From Albugo candida (lineage: Eukaryota; Oomycota; Peronosporomycetes; Albuginales; Albuginaceae): a stretch of 64,000 nt of DNA. Shown here piece after piece: positions 21,261 to 31,815 of this stretch. The stretch covers positions 62,001 through 126,000 of the forward strand of contig CAJNAR010000033.1 of the NCBI GenBank assembly GCA_905220665.1, in the 5' to 3' direction. Position 1 is the stretch's first letter, and each line of letters starts with the position of its first letter. The notes under the pieces were generated by a model. The model was given only the letters and a program-made list of their open reading frames with translations. It ran no database searches and was not told where the DNA came from. The translations under genes were made by a program, and so were the position numbers.

Positions 21261-22535
21261 TTAAGCTGACCATGTGGCATCTTCCTGGTGGACATGTTGG
21301 ATGTGCACCCGCTTAGCTTTTCCGTATTTATTCTCGATAGCTTGTGCCAGGTATTTCATATATACTGGTTGTGAAGGTGACGGTAAAAATTGGTGGATAA
21401 GCGCAAATCCACCGTTTTCTAAGACATAATCGAACATCTTAAAGTCACCTATTGTGACCCCTGAAACGAAGACAGGTGTTTTTCCTTCCAATTCAGCTTT
21501 GATTTTATTCACTTTTCCTTCATCATATATGGCAATACCATTTCCCGTAAGTATAACAGCATCCACATCTTCCGTATGTTCTTTTGCCTTAGAGAAAGAG
21601 CCAAACACATTCTTTGGCTCGATAGCAAGCATAAAATGCTTGACCAAAGCTTCTGAATATACTTTTGGCCTCGCGCTGATCACGTACGGGGTCACACTCT
21701 TGTCAACCAATGCGGTGATGAGCGCCCTTTGTTCTTCGAAGACAGCCGGAAGACCAATTGGTAATGATTGCACACCAACTATGTCATCCACGTAGAAATC
21801 GTACATACGATTTTCCTTCGGAGGGTTATCAAGCACACGCTCCAGGAGCACTCTTTGATCCTTTAAAGCCATTTTATAAAGCAGTCTATGTCCAACAGTA
21901 GCTGCCAAGTAAACACACTCATCTATGCGTGAAAGATCCTCCATGAATTCATATACTGCTCTCTGCCAAACGCCAACATAAGCTCCAAATTTTTGTCTAT
22001 CATTACGTAATAATTCCTTAGTTTTCGATTTCGGTTTCAGTTTCGTATTCAGTTTCGATTTCGATTTCGATTTCGATCTCGATTTCAATTTCAATTTCGA
22101 TCTCGATTCCGACTTGGATTTCGATTTCGATTTTGACTTCGGCTGATATTTGAAAAAAATGTCCTTGATCCCCGACACAATATCTCTCAACGGGATAGAT
22201 TCACGTTCATTATACTTCAATTGCTTCGGCACACAGATGCTTTTTTTTTCTGCAGTTTTAAACCCAAACACGTCCTCGACATCGTCATGATCAAAAGCGA
22301 AGTAGAAGTCTCGTACTTGCAAGGCAAGAACGGGGAGCAACAATGAGCCATTTACGATAGTATAATCCATTGCGAAAGCTGCATACTTATCGGCCTTGTC
22401 GTTGCTGCTTCTCTTGAAAACGCCTTTGAAAAAATTCTCCGAACCAGTACCCTTAATCTTGTTCAACAAGTCTCGTTCTGAGTCGCCATTACAAACGAAC
22501 GGAAGCAATCCAAAGATCAAGTGCTTGATAGCCAT
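21261..22535 (-). CDS. secreted protein of the duplicated family, copy B (intact), unknown function
   Basis: A 424-residue protein from ATG 22535, chosen because it gives a signal peptide (MAIKHLIFGLLPFVC) aligned with copy A; the frame continues 16 codons upstream. After the signal come KIKGTGSENFFKG, VFGFKTAEKKSICVPK, and a Lys-Ser repeat linker of about 40 residues encoded by hexamer repeats. A C-terminal region of about 240 residues follows with FMEDLSRIDEC, LLYKMALKDQRVLLE, FEEQRALITALVDKSVTPYVIS, GGFALIHQF and HIQHVHQEDATWSA. There is no membrane span after the signal, no RxLR-type motif that I can defend, and no known domain. It is predicted to be secreted, and an effector-like role is inference from the signal, duplication, fast change and transposon-rich setting. 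Confidence 0.75.
   Translation of the reverse strand: MAIKHLIFGLLPFVCNGDSERDLLNKIKGTGSENFFKGVFKRSSNDKADKYAAFAMDYTIVNGSLLLPVLALQVRDFYFAFDHDDVEDVFGFKTAEKKSICVPKQLKYNERESIPLRDIVSGIKDIFFKYQPKSKSKSKSKSESRSKLKLKSRSKSKSKSKLNTKLKPKSKTKELLRNDRQKFGAYVGVWQRAVYEFMEDLSRIDECVYLAATVGHRLLYKMALKDQRVLLERVLDNPPKENRMYDFYVDDIVGVQSLPIGLPAVFEEQRALITALVDKSVTPYVISARPKVYSEALVKHFMLAIEPKNVFGSFSKAKEHTEDVDAVILTGNGIAIYDEGKVNKIKAELEGKTPVFVSGVTIGDFKMFDYVLENGGFALIHQFLPSPSQPVYMKYLAQAIENKYGKAKRVHIQHVHQEDATWSA
22022..22140. repeat. hexamer microsatellite inside copy B (GATTTC-type)
   Basis: Imperfect tandem copies of GATTTC on the plus strand encode alternating Lys-Ser on the minus strand. The repeat length keeps the reading frame. 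Copy A has no such block here, but it has a different short hexamer repeat (GATCAA-type on the coding strand) near 18466-18485. Confidence 0.85.
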
Positions 22536-24667
22536 TATACCAATCTGAAAATGAGTGACAGATTTGTAAATCACCCCAGCCAAATTGTAGAAGATTGGAT
22601 GAAGCCCGTCATGTTGCGCAAAACTTCATAGAAGGGGGAGGAAGCCCGCGTATTCTGTTTGTGGACCGTTACGACATCTTAATGCGTTTTTCTGTATGAG
22701 AAACACTGCATTTTTTATTACAGAGAGTATGAGAAACTTTACGTTCTTTATTACAGAGATTTCGATTTCGCGTTGGACAAGAAATAGAAGGTAGATCTTC
22801 ACGCAAGGGATTACGAGACACCATTCCTATGACCTCACTCAAATCAACTGGGTCAAAGTTGCCCAATCCGCTGTCGTTCTAGAATTTTGTGGAAAAGATC
22901 ATGTGGATGCTGTTTTCCTTGCAGCCTAGAAGCTTGACCTCGACAACTTTCGATAAAGAATAGCGCGCAAGCGCAATACTCTCTCAATAGGATTCGAATC
23001 GAGTACCAATGACCTGATGGATAGATTGTGTTTAATACAATACATTATACATATGTCGGAAATTCTTTGAATCATCCTGACTGCTACGTGCAGATTGTTA
23101 TCGCGATCTCTTACGCAAAAGTCCCAACTGACTTGATGCCCTGATCGAAGATGGATGCGAAGAGAATTAATGCTAAATAGCGTGACAATTAACGGTAGGA
23201 CTACCAGTGGATTCAGTCGAATCTTGAGAAATCGATGCTGTAGAATCCAAATACGTTTCCAAAGTTTGACCTATCGATTCAATCCTTTGTCAGATAAAAG
23301 GTCGTTGCATTTTTTTTATTGTGATTGCAGTTTTCACAAAGGTGAATCATCTCTCGTCCAGTATTTATGCCAAAGTATAGCACACAAATGCTTGATCAGG
23401 AAACCTCAGCAGAAGGAACACCTAAGTAGAAGACGTCTATATTTTGAGCATTGAACTTGCTGCCGTCTGTGTAGATAAACATGATTTTCGGAATGAGTCC
23501 ATGCAAAAACTACAACAGCTGGTAATATAGCTTACACTTACGAGTGCTATGTTGAATTGCAACGCCCACCACAACTCAGAATTGATTCAGTTTTTGTTCA
23601 GATATGAATTGAACAATGCAACTTTCCTATAAAGATGTACGTGACCCTTATTTGACCATAGTCAGGGCACCCCACATTAGGGTTTTGATATCAAGCGACT
23701 GCATGATGATTGCTTGATTGCTGGTTTCGTTCTTCAATTCTGATTGTCTGATACATCGACGAGACAAATATAGCTAGCGATGCGAATATTTAATTGAATG
23801 CGGTTGCGAGGCAGTGATAAGGCTGACTCAAAATCAGGCATGTTCTTAAAAGGTGATGTTTTGCCTTGAGACGAGTATACCCGCTTTCTCCTGTTTGTAG
23901 CTAGAAGAAGGGCCATAGTATGATAACGTGATTGTCTTAATTAACGTCGCGATGCAGCCATCAGCTGGGTGCTCCGGAAAAAAATTCCAGTGACTGAATA
24001 AATGAAGTCTTCTACTTTTCTATCTCCATGAAACAGCACGATTGGACTCATGAACCGTGCCGATAGCAGCTCTGAGCATGGATGAACATTCACGTGATTG
24101 ATGGCGCTCAGGCTACTGCTCTGGTAGGCCAGAGGCAGTTCCATGAGTAATACATACGATCGATCCATTGAACTTCCCCTTCTTGTTACCAAATAATTTG
24201 ATAGATTGCTAGAAGAACCTAAACGAGCATGCATTTCACTCTTACCATACGACCACGCACTTTGTTGAAATTCAGTGGTTGGTGATCCTTTCCACGTACT
24301 CCATAGACACAAGTCTGAAAAGAATTCAAACATTGTCCCAACTCAAGTGTAGATATAAAGGTTACATGTCGGCACGATAGTCGCCCACCCCGCACCATTT
24401 ACAGGGCATGAAGTGTTGAATGTCGCAGTCGGATATAGCAAGTGCTGTGCCTGGATGCTCATGTAGCGTGACTAGGGAAGAGACATGGATGCCAAGATAC
24501 ATGTTCGGTGCACAGGTAAGTGTCCGCACTCGATTTCGTTTCTTCATACACCTCCTCTTTTTCTTCCCGACTACGCTCATCAAATTGGCTCGTTGAGAAT
24601 TCCACTTTGTTCGTTGCTTATTTGATGGAGCTGATTTATAAAGCATAATATCTTAATAAAAAATAAA

Positions 24668-25569
24668 GGGTATTGATATCCCGACAGCAAATTTTTAGAT
24701 TACAACATGCCTGGTTGAATTATTACTCTCACAACTTTTTCTTTTTTGCAAAATACATACATGATTTTACATTTCTAACTAATTACATCCATACACACCG
24801 TAAATTGTTGCTGCAACAGCTCCAATGGAGAATTATTTGTGATTGACTAATACACAGAACGTTTCATCTGTGATAGGCCATTACTTCTGACAGTTTCCAT
24901 TTAACACATAGCATTTGAGCATCGGACACGGGGAAATGCAGGTGCAGCAATTGTGGAAAATCGGCCGAAACAAGCGGTCATACGGAATTCCGGTTACAAG
25001 GTTAGATCCAAAACAAGCTTTAGTAATTAGAAATTTTTCCTTCCCACAATTTTTTCATAATACACTTTATTTTCGGCCATTACTTTATAATACCTTTTGC
25101 ATCTTTGCGACGCATTATAGCTCAACAAACTGTCGATGAATCGTCTAATAATGGTGAGTGTTTAGCTTACTTGAAGGTATCTATATTACTAGATTAGCCT
25201 TAGACGTAAATGGCTTCTATTAGTTAAAAATGTAAACTTATTTATTTTTCGAAATAGTTGTGGGAGTAATAATTTGAGTAGGCATGACGTAATCTAAATT
25301 AAAAATAAATGTAGTATAAAAAAAAGTTGTCGGGATATCGTAACCATTATTTATTGTTACAATAATTAAGTTGGCATGACGTGATCTAAATTAAAAATAA
25401 GTGTAATTTAACAAAACTTGTCGGGACATCGAAACCATTATTTATTGTTACGAAAAACTTGTGGGAGTTATAATTTAAGTAGGCATGATGTAATTTGAAA
25501 TGAAAAATAAAAAATGTAATAAAAAAAGCTGTCGGGATATCAAAAATAGTTGTCGGGCTATCAATACGC
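24668..25569. mobile_element. 902-bp non-autonomous TIR DNA transposon with 8-bp target-site duplication
   Basis: The terminal inverted repeats share GTATTGATA-CCCGACA (left end at 24668; right end at 25569 as the reverse complement, one internal mismatch). The element is bounded on both sides by the identical octamer AAAATAAA (24660-24667 and 25570-25577), a target-site duplication. Unit A provides the empty site near 20505-20520. The 3' half contains about three tandem units of roughly 100 bp (25240-25548), each ending in a TGTCGGGATATC-like motif that repeats the TIR core. No transposase ORF is present, so it would need one in trans. An 8-bp duplication is typical of hAT-type and a few other superfamilies; the family is not assigned. 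Confidence 0.85.
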
Positions 25570-25837
25570 AAAATAAAAAGTAGTTCGTCTTTGGCGCGCG
25601 GTAAAAATGAGCAGTGCATTCACTGTTCCTATAGACTCGCACTGTGATAAAAGAATGCTGTATTTAGGCTATCACTGCCTACCGGTCACACACTTTCTTG
25701 CTGGTAAGAGTTCCTCACCAACCAATCGGCTGGCTGTAGCCCTAACGCCTTGTCTATTCTCTTCAGATACCAAATACAAAAAAGGTTATGTCGCCAGTCG
25801 CATCCCGAACCCTTTCGTGTGCATGTTCTCATTCCTT

Positions 25838-26400
25838 TCAACGCTCCTCCTCGGCTACGGCTCTACCGCTTTGCATATTTGATCGTTTGAGCTCTGCATC
25901 TGGTCCGCGGATCACCAACTCGCACAGCCACGCGAGCTTTGACGCATCCACAGCCTTCGTCATTAGGTCTGCAAGTTGCAATTCAGACCGCACGTACTTT
26001 GCCGATATAACTCTACGTTTCGCGTAGTCACGCACAAACTTGAGGCGCACATCGATGTATTTTGCCTTCATGAACGATAACTCGCTGTCTAGCTGCTTGA
26101 TGGCGGCTTGGTTGTCGTGTGCAGCGTCATAGGCAGTCCGGGCGCCGTCCCAATTTCACATAGCATTTCTCGAATGCCAAGCAGCTCGCGCGCCTGTTCC
26201 GACGCGGCGACAAACTCTGCTTCCAATGGTGAAGAGCGAGACGCCACCTTGCTTCTTGGCTGTCTAGCTTACTGCCATTCCGTTTATAGGAGGATCACCC
26301 CGCCAGTAAGCGACTTACGATCCGCCTTGTCGGCAGCAAAATCCGCATCCGAGTAGGACTCTAAACTCACCATGATGCCCGCGCTCTTCTTTGGAGTCAT
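25838..26400 (-). pseudogene. copia RNase H remnant
   Basis: The end of the polyprotein reads KYIDVRLKFVRDYA followed by ISAKYVRSELQLADLMTKAV, the usual RNase H tail of copia elements. Upstream, about 26100-26280, the segment SSPLEAEFVAASEQARE is visible only by switching frames. Confidence 0.72.
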
Positions 26401-26605
26401 GCGCAGCTTGTAACCACGTGCACCGATGAGGAATCACTCAATGCGCTTGGCAAGTTTATAATCGTGGATGTGTGGCTGATGCGTCTCGCGCGTCGCCTTA
26501 TCGAAGACGAAGGCATGTCTGGCCGCGTACAGCGCCCCACCCACAGTCAACTCCCAACGAGAGATTGGGAAGTCCGTATGCTTGGGCCATCGCCGTCTTT
26601 TGCGC

Positions 26606-27517
26606 TCAGCAGTGCGCTGTCCCCGATGGAACTTCGTAGCAATCTGATCCAATATGAGTTCGGGTAGAGTTCGCATCTTCGAGTCCGTGCTCTCGCAAAA
26701 GATCGCCTATGGCACCTTCCTGGTCGGCCACGTAGCTTCCATCGTCGTGGACAGCTACTCGCATTCCCAAAAATTTGCTTACGGCGCCTAAGTTCTTAAC
26801 TGACAGGCTTCTAAGACTCGTAAAAAAACTGTCAAAAGCTTCCGTATTTGTGCCTGTCGCGAGAAGATCATCAGCATGTACTCCGACCACGACGAGATCG
26901 CTTCCATCCTTCCTCCAGTACAAAAACATGTCCGATGCGCACCGCTTGAAATCGGATTCTAGCAGGCGAGCATGTAGTAATTGGATCCACAGCCTTCCGG
27001 CCTGTTTAAGGCCGAAATGGCTTTTGCAGAGTTGCAGTACAAGCTGACTGACGCTTGCTGCTTTCAGTTTCTTGACGGCCTCGCGGTATGCGGCCATCCC
27101 TTTGGGCACTTTTAATAGGATCTCGAGGTCGGCCTCTTTGTAGGCCTTAACGTAGGAGTTGGGAGTGTCACCATGCTTTGCGCCGACCCCTCACGTAGCC
27201 ACGAGAGCCAGTATCACCTTGACGGTTGACATACCCACCACGGCAGCAAATTTTAGTACATTGTCAACTCCAAAGACTTGCTCGTTTCCACACGCCACGA
27301 GTCGGGCTTTGAGGCGCTCAACATCTCCGTCAGCGATCGTCTTCTTCTTGAACACCCATTTTGTGTGGAGTGCATTGCTACCGACTGGACGTTTTATGAG
27401 GCGCCAGACGTCATTGCTTTCAAGCGATTCTAGTTCTTCATGCATTGCAATTTGCCAATCCTCACTTTTCGCGCTACGCATTGTCTTCCCGTAGTTCTTC
27501 GGATCTCGTTCATACAC
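26606..27517 (-). pseudogene. copia reverse transcriptase remnant
   Basis: 27517-27191 gives the start of the RT domain (EDWQIAMHEELESLESNDVW, TKWVFKKK, RLKARLVACG). 27109-26606 gives the palm region (SHFGLKQAGRLWIQLLH) and the catalytic box as V-H-A-D-D-L-L, where copia elements normally have Y-V-D-D. The two parts lie in different frames. Confidence 0.82.
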
Positions 27518-27865
27518 GTGGTTGACAACAATGGTGTTATTTACTGCCTCCTCCTGCGCAGAAGCTTTCTGCGCGCGCTTCGTCGCACCGCGCGTACCAT
27601 GAGACGAGCGCGTTCACTTTTTATTTTTTGACTGGTTGCTGCGCACGATTGACGTTGTTGCCTGTGCCTGTTTCGGCGCTGTCGTTCCCGATGATTTCAT
27701 CATCTCAGCAAGCCTCATTATCTCGGAAGCATGGGGCGTGGATTGGTCATCGAGTTCGAGTGCACACTGGAGCTGTCCGCTCTGTTCATCGCTGAGAGTA
27801 GAAACATTTTTAACATGTTGCGTGACAACCACGACGTTTTCTTTCTTCAAGAAGACTCTAACCCT

Positions 27866-28800
27866 TTAGTTTCCTCGCTCTTCCCGACTCTGATACCTAC
27901 GTGTGCTCGCCGCGCGAGCGAATTTTGCGTTGGTCTCGGTAAACTGTGCAAACCGAGCCGAAAACCACCACATCGCGCAAGTCTGGTGCCACCATGGTAA
28001 GTACTTGCGGTGACGATGCGCTGCGTAGGTTGAACTCGTCGGAATTCGGTTCAAGATGTAGGTTGCGTAATCGACGGCGTCGCTCCAGAAGAGCAAAGGC
28101 AAGCGACTTGCGAAAATCATGGAACGTGCCATGTTGGGACGATTCGGTGCATTCGCTCTGCCTTCCCGTTCGACGCTTGGTTTCGTGCTTCAGAGACCTG
28201 GCGCTTGACAGCTGTACGCTTGCAAAATAGGTCAACGTTCTGGTAGTCACCCCCACCGTCCGTCCTCGGTACATAAATACGATAATCAAATCGCTATTCG
28301 AAAAACACCAAGTATTGTTCGAACTTCTTTTTGCAGCCTTGTCCTTGGTCGGAGCCAGGGACACACGTAGTTGAACTTTTGATCGACAAAGTTCACAAGG
28401 TATCGGTTGACTTGGCGGTCTCTAGTCGTCATGGGTCCTTTCAGATCCGAGCAGATAACTCCCCCAATCCTGTCGATCGGCGAGTTAATGCCGCTGTCCT
28501 TTCTCGAATGAGTGTTTTTTGCCTGCTTTCCTTCGGCGCTTGAAATACACGTAAATCGTCTCCTGTCCGTCAGCCTGATTCCCGATACGGGGCCCGTTGC
28601 CATTAGCTCCAACGTGTCATACGACAGGTGTCCGAGTCACTGGTGAAAGTACATAAGCGTCCACTTTGTGTGTCCGGTGTAGGATCTGCCGCTGATTCTT
28701 CAGACAAGATTGTCGTGAGGACGTCACCTGGAGTGCCTCTTCCATCCAACGTCGCAACTATCTGGACGTAGAGAGCATTGTTTTTCATCTTCAAATCGAA
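27866..28800 (-). pseudogene. copia integrase remnant
   Basis: The fragments contain the pre-integrase and core signature (GKQAKNTHSRKDS, ICSDLKGPMTT, RYLVNFVDQKFNYV) and, in another frame, a distal integrase segment (PLLFWSDAVDYATYILNRIPT). Several frame changes are needed to connect them. Confidence 0.75.
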
Positions 28801-28997
28801 GCCACTTCTCCGTTCCTGCGTCTAACGAGCGCGCGCGTTGCACTTTCGTACCTCGGACCAAATCCCTTGAGCTCGAGCTTACTGTACGAGAAGTTGTGCT
28901 CGAGCTGAGTCGCTACGTAAACGTCGGTGAGCTTGACCGTGCGCTCTTTTCGTTCCGAGATCACCTACAGGCGGACGCTTTCGACTCTTGTTATCAT

Positions 28998-29821
28998 TTA
29001 CGTCTCTCCATCCACCATGTTACATTCATGACTGCAGTCCCTTGCGTCCTCCAACAAGCTTTCATCGTTCACAAGGTGTCGACTTGAGCCACTATCCGAA
29101 ATCCATTTGTCTTGCTCATTCTTTGCACCGTCATCTGCGGGAACCAGATCCTTTCTCTTTCTGTTGGGTGGCGAGATTTCTATCTTTGTTCTGACGTCGT
29201 TGATAGCCAGAAAGAGATCCTCCCCACCTCTTCCGCGACGTCCTACGTGATTCTTTCTGTCTCGGCTCCGATAATCAGACTTGATATGCCCGGTTATTCC
29301 GCAGCAAAAATACGTGCGCCTCTCCTTTATTGTTGACACCTCGTCTACATGAGGAACGACATCTCGTCCTAGCGCACGGCCCTTGCGCGTCTCGTGCTCC
29401 ACAGACTGTGCAAATTGGGCAAGCTCCTCGGCTTGACAGAGATATTCGGTCCTCAGAGTGTCGAACTTGGCCATGAGTACTGTGCCTAGGTCTGCTGCCG
29501 CATAATGCACAATTTTGTCGAGCACCTGTTGATCCATTCCACCGCATGCGTCGCTCACAGCAACCAAGTAGAGATAGTGTTCTGGCCTGCTTCGCTTATG
29601 GTCCTTACGCGCCGTAAAGAGCTGTATCAACAGGGATGCCGTGATGTGGTCTTGATAGTCTGCAGTATCCTCCCCATGACGTGGTCAAGTGTCCGTAGTT
29701 GCCTCCAGCACACATCTAAATGCTTGTTGTAATAGCTTTCTGCGGTGCCACTCAAATACTGCCCAGGAAAATCAGCTTTGACTTTTTCGGACCAGGCAAA
29801 ACCGCACGCGTGCTGTGCCAT
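28998..29821 (-). pseudogene. copia gag / zinc knuckle / protease remnant
   Basis: The gag-like part ([20 protein letters not shown]... and VLDKIVHYAAADL) is followed by a zinc knuckle in which the first and last Cys positions are Tyr (YFCCGITGHIKSDY), then the protease motif WISDSGSSRHLVND with the catalytic D-S-G. A frame change separates the pieces around 29.63 kb. Confidence 0.75.
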
Positions 29822-30171
29822 TGTGACCTGTCTCAGAACCGTTCACCCCCAGTCAAGGGGTCCTGATCCAGGCCCATGGTAGAGCTCGCTCCCGTCAAAC
29901 TTTCTGATTGCCAGTTTCTGCTGACGTGCATCTGGAACTCGATGCACAGGTTCCGCTGCCTGGTTCTGATGCCTTTTCTGCGCGGGGTAGCGCTGCCGTG
30001 GCTGCGTTGCCACGCGCTGCGACCCGAGTGGCTTAACGTGCACTTCTTGTCGCCTCGGCGGCAAGTTAAACAAGCGCGTCTAGGTGCATTGAGCCCGCGT
30101 TTCCCATGTTGCGCCCGATCAAAGAGATAAAAGACCGCTCTCGATCGCGCCCCGCAGTCGCTTGCTCTCAT

Positions 30172-31180
30172 TGATATGCTTCTGAGACGCTTCTATACGC
30201 TCCATGCGACCTTCAAGCCCCAAGATCATCTTGAGGATCCTTTCGTTTACGTCCTCTCCCCTTTCGTGGGCGGGCAGGGCGACGACAATGGCAGGCGCCA
30301 GCATGGCCTTTTTGTGGCCTGTAGTTGGCGGCGTTTGTACCGTGTTGCTGGTGTCGTCGTAGTTCGTACTTGGAAGTGAAGGTTCTCGTATCAAACATTT
30401 GATCCTAATCGTCACTTGTTGAAAGACACATTGAAGTATTGGTATACTTGACAACAACTTTTTCTGATGTCGTTGACGTGGTATACTATTCAATTGTGCT
30501 GAGACTTTCCTGGATACGCGTTGCATTGATAGCAGGTGCCAATTAAGAGGACAACTTAAACTCAATCACTCGTTATAGCTTTTCCGAAGCCAAAGCGGTT
30601 TGCTCATTCGTGTCATTCTCGATAGGCGCAAATCACCTTTTAAATCGTAATTCGTTTCTCCATGAAGGTTTCGTGGGTATGGCGCAGCTGTAAGTCCAGA
30701 GTCTTCATTCAGATCCATGTGTTGGCTTAATCTCTTTTTTGGTAAGGTAGTTTGCGTGCGCTTCTTTCCCTTTCAAATGAGCTCTTCATCGAAAGAGACT
30801 GGCAAGATTCTTCGATACCAAGCGAAAAAATTTCGCTTTGCTCTAAATGTCGCATAGAAACATGAGAGAAACAGATCCAGCTCCAAAAATGACAGATGGC
30901 CCCAGTCAACGAGACATCAAAACGGATCCAGAGACTTTTTTCCTTGACAATGCACACGGAGGGAAATATTGGTGCGTTAGAGCTTTCATTGATACATCAA
31001 GCCCGCCGATGCTTGACGTGACTTTCGTTCAGCCTTTCAGACCGTTTGCCAGTCATTTCCCCGGTTTCTTTCCAAAGCACCGCTTTTACATATAAGCTTA
31101 GCGCCTTCTAGTGTCCAATCAAAGCTCTCAAAGAATGAATGTTGCTCTGCATGTTCCCTTACACGACTTCAACTGATAGA
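30172..31180. other. intergenic, copia 5' side and unassigned sequence
   Basis: 30172-30565 may include gag leader sequence (minus-strand fragment with GLEGRMERIEASQKHINES, coiled-coil-like). From 30.57 to 31.18 kb I see no gene; a plus-strand frame at 30847-31095 has no recognisable features. Confidence 0.4.
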
Positions 31181-31815
31181 ATCATGCGAATTGTGTGGTC
31201 CTTGATACTGCACCTTTGCGATGACGTCGTAACATCTAACCGTATTCTACATGCAAATTAGTGCATCTGACAAGTGTGTGGATGAAAGATCAAACTTTGG
31301 CAACGTAAGGATCATTCAGCATCACTTGATCCTAACATTAAGTGTCACGCTATTTCGCATCAATCGTCTTCGCATCCAATTACATTCATGGCATCATCAC
31401 GACACGACTAGAGTCTGAAGAGAAGAAACTCATGCCCTTGGCATGGTATGGGATCGAAAGGTCAGATACCACTTATAATAGTTGATCAACAAACATTTGA
31501 AGCTTATGAGGCCGTTTGGCAGCAAGCAGCATATAAAAATATGGACGCTGAATCACGCAAAGGCGAGTGGTTATTTGGCAACCACTATCGAATATGAAGT
31601 GCTCCATAAAATGTCCTTAGATCAACGAAAAATTCTTGAAGGAGGTGCTCGGAACTGATACAGAGTGTCGAATGGACGATCCGTATAAGGATAAACGTGT
31701 TGGTAAGCAAAAAATACGAGTCATGCGTATCCGATTGTCTACGAAGAGCAGAAGGCGCTCATTGCCGCATTGTAAAAGGGAGTGACCCGTACGTGACCAC
31801 CATTCCACGCATGAG
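31180..31815 (+). pseudogene. decayed third copy of the secreted-protein unit, inverted
   Basis: On the plus strand, 31573-31640 reads LATTIEYEVLHKMSLDQRKIL, matching LLYKMALKDQRVLLE of copies A and B; about 31738-31790 reads YEEQKALIAAL-stop-KGVT, matching YEEQKMLVAALIDKGVT. Stops and frame changes break the rest. Upstream, 31230-31400 in reverse complement matches the non-coding flank of both units (ggatgcgaagacg, atagcgtgacactta, gctgaatgatcc, caaagtttga). Orientation is opposite to A and B. The signal-peptide half is missing, with roughly 0.8 kb deleted between flank and body. Confidence 0.8.

Larger units (their letters stand above)
20820..25640. repeat. segmental tandem duplication, unit B (interrupted by a transposon)
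   Basis: Second copy of the unit at 17.2-20.6 kb, same orientation, directly downstream. It carries the intact family gene (21261-22535) and is split at 24660-24667 by a 902-bp TIR element. Similarity to unit A resumes after the element (gtagtt...cgcgcggta...gcattcact), then ends near 25.63 kb before the copia remains begin. Confidence 0.88.
25838..30171 (-). mobile_element. degenerate Ty1/copia-type LTR retrotransposon
   Basis: Read on the minus strand, the order gag - zinc knuckle - protease - integrase - reverse transcriptase - RNase H is that of Pseudoviridae-like (copia) retrotransposons. All parts are broken by stops and frame changes. I could not find matching LTRs at either side, so the true ends are unknown; homologous material may extend to about 30.57 kb. 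GC content appears higher than in the flanks. It lies immediately beyond unit B, so the island has been hit repeatedly by insertions. Confidence 0.88.

Noticed and set aside
25236..25548. Regularly spaced repeats suggesting a CRISPR-like array
   Set aside because: The repeats are only about three imperfect units of roughly 100 bp within a transposon, and the genome is eukaryotic.
25607..28230. Several plus-strand open frames across the copia element
   Set aside because: They are antisense to the reverse transcriptase, integrase and RNase H remnants, which are recognisable on the minus strand.
25640..30570. Paired LTRs around the copia remains
   Set aside because: I compared the sequence at both ends and found no convincing direct repeat; not reported as a feature.
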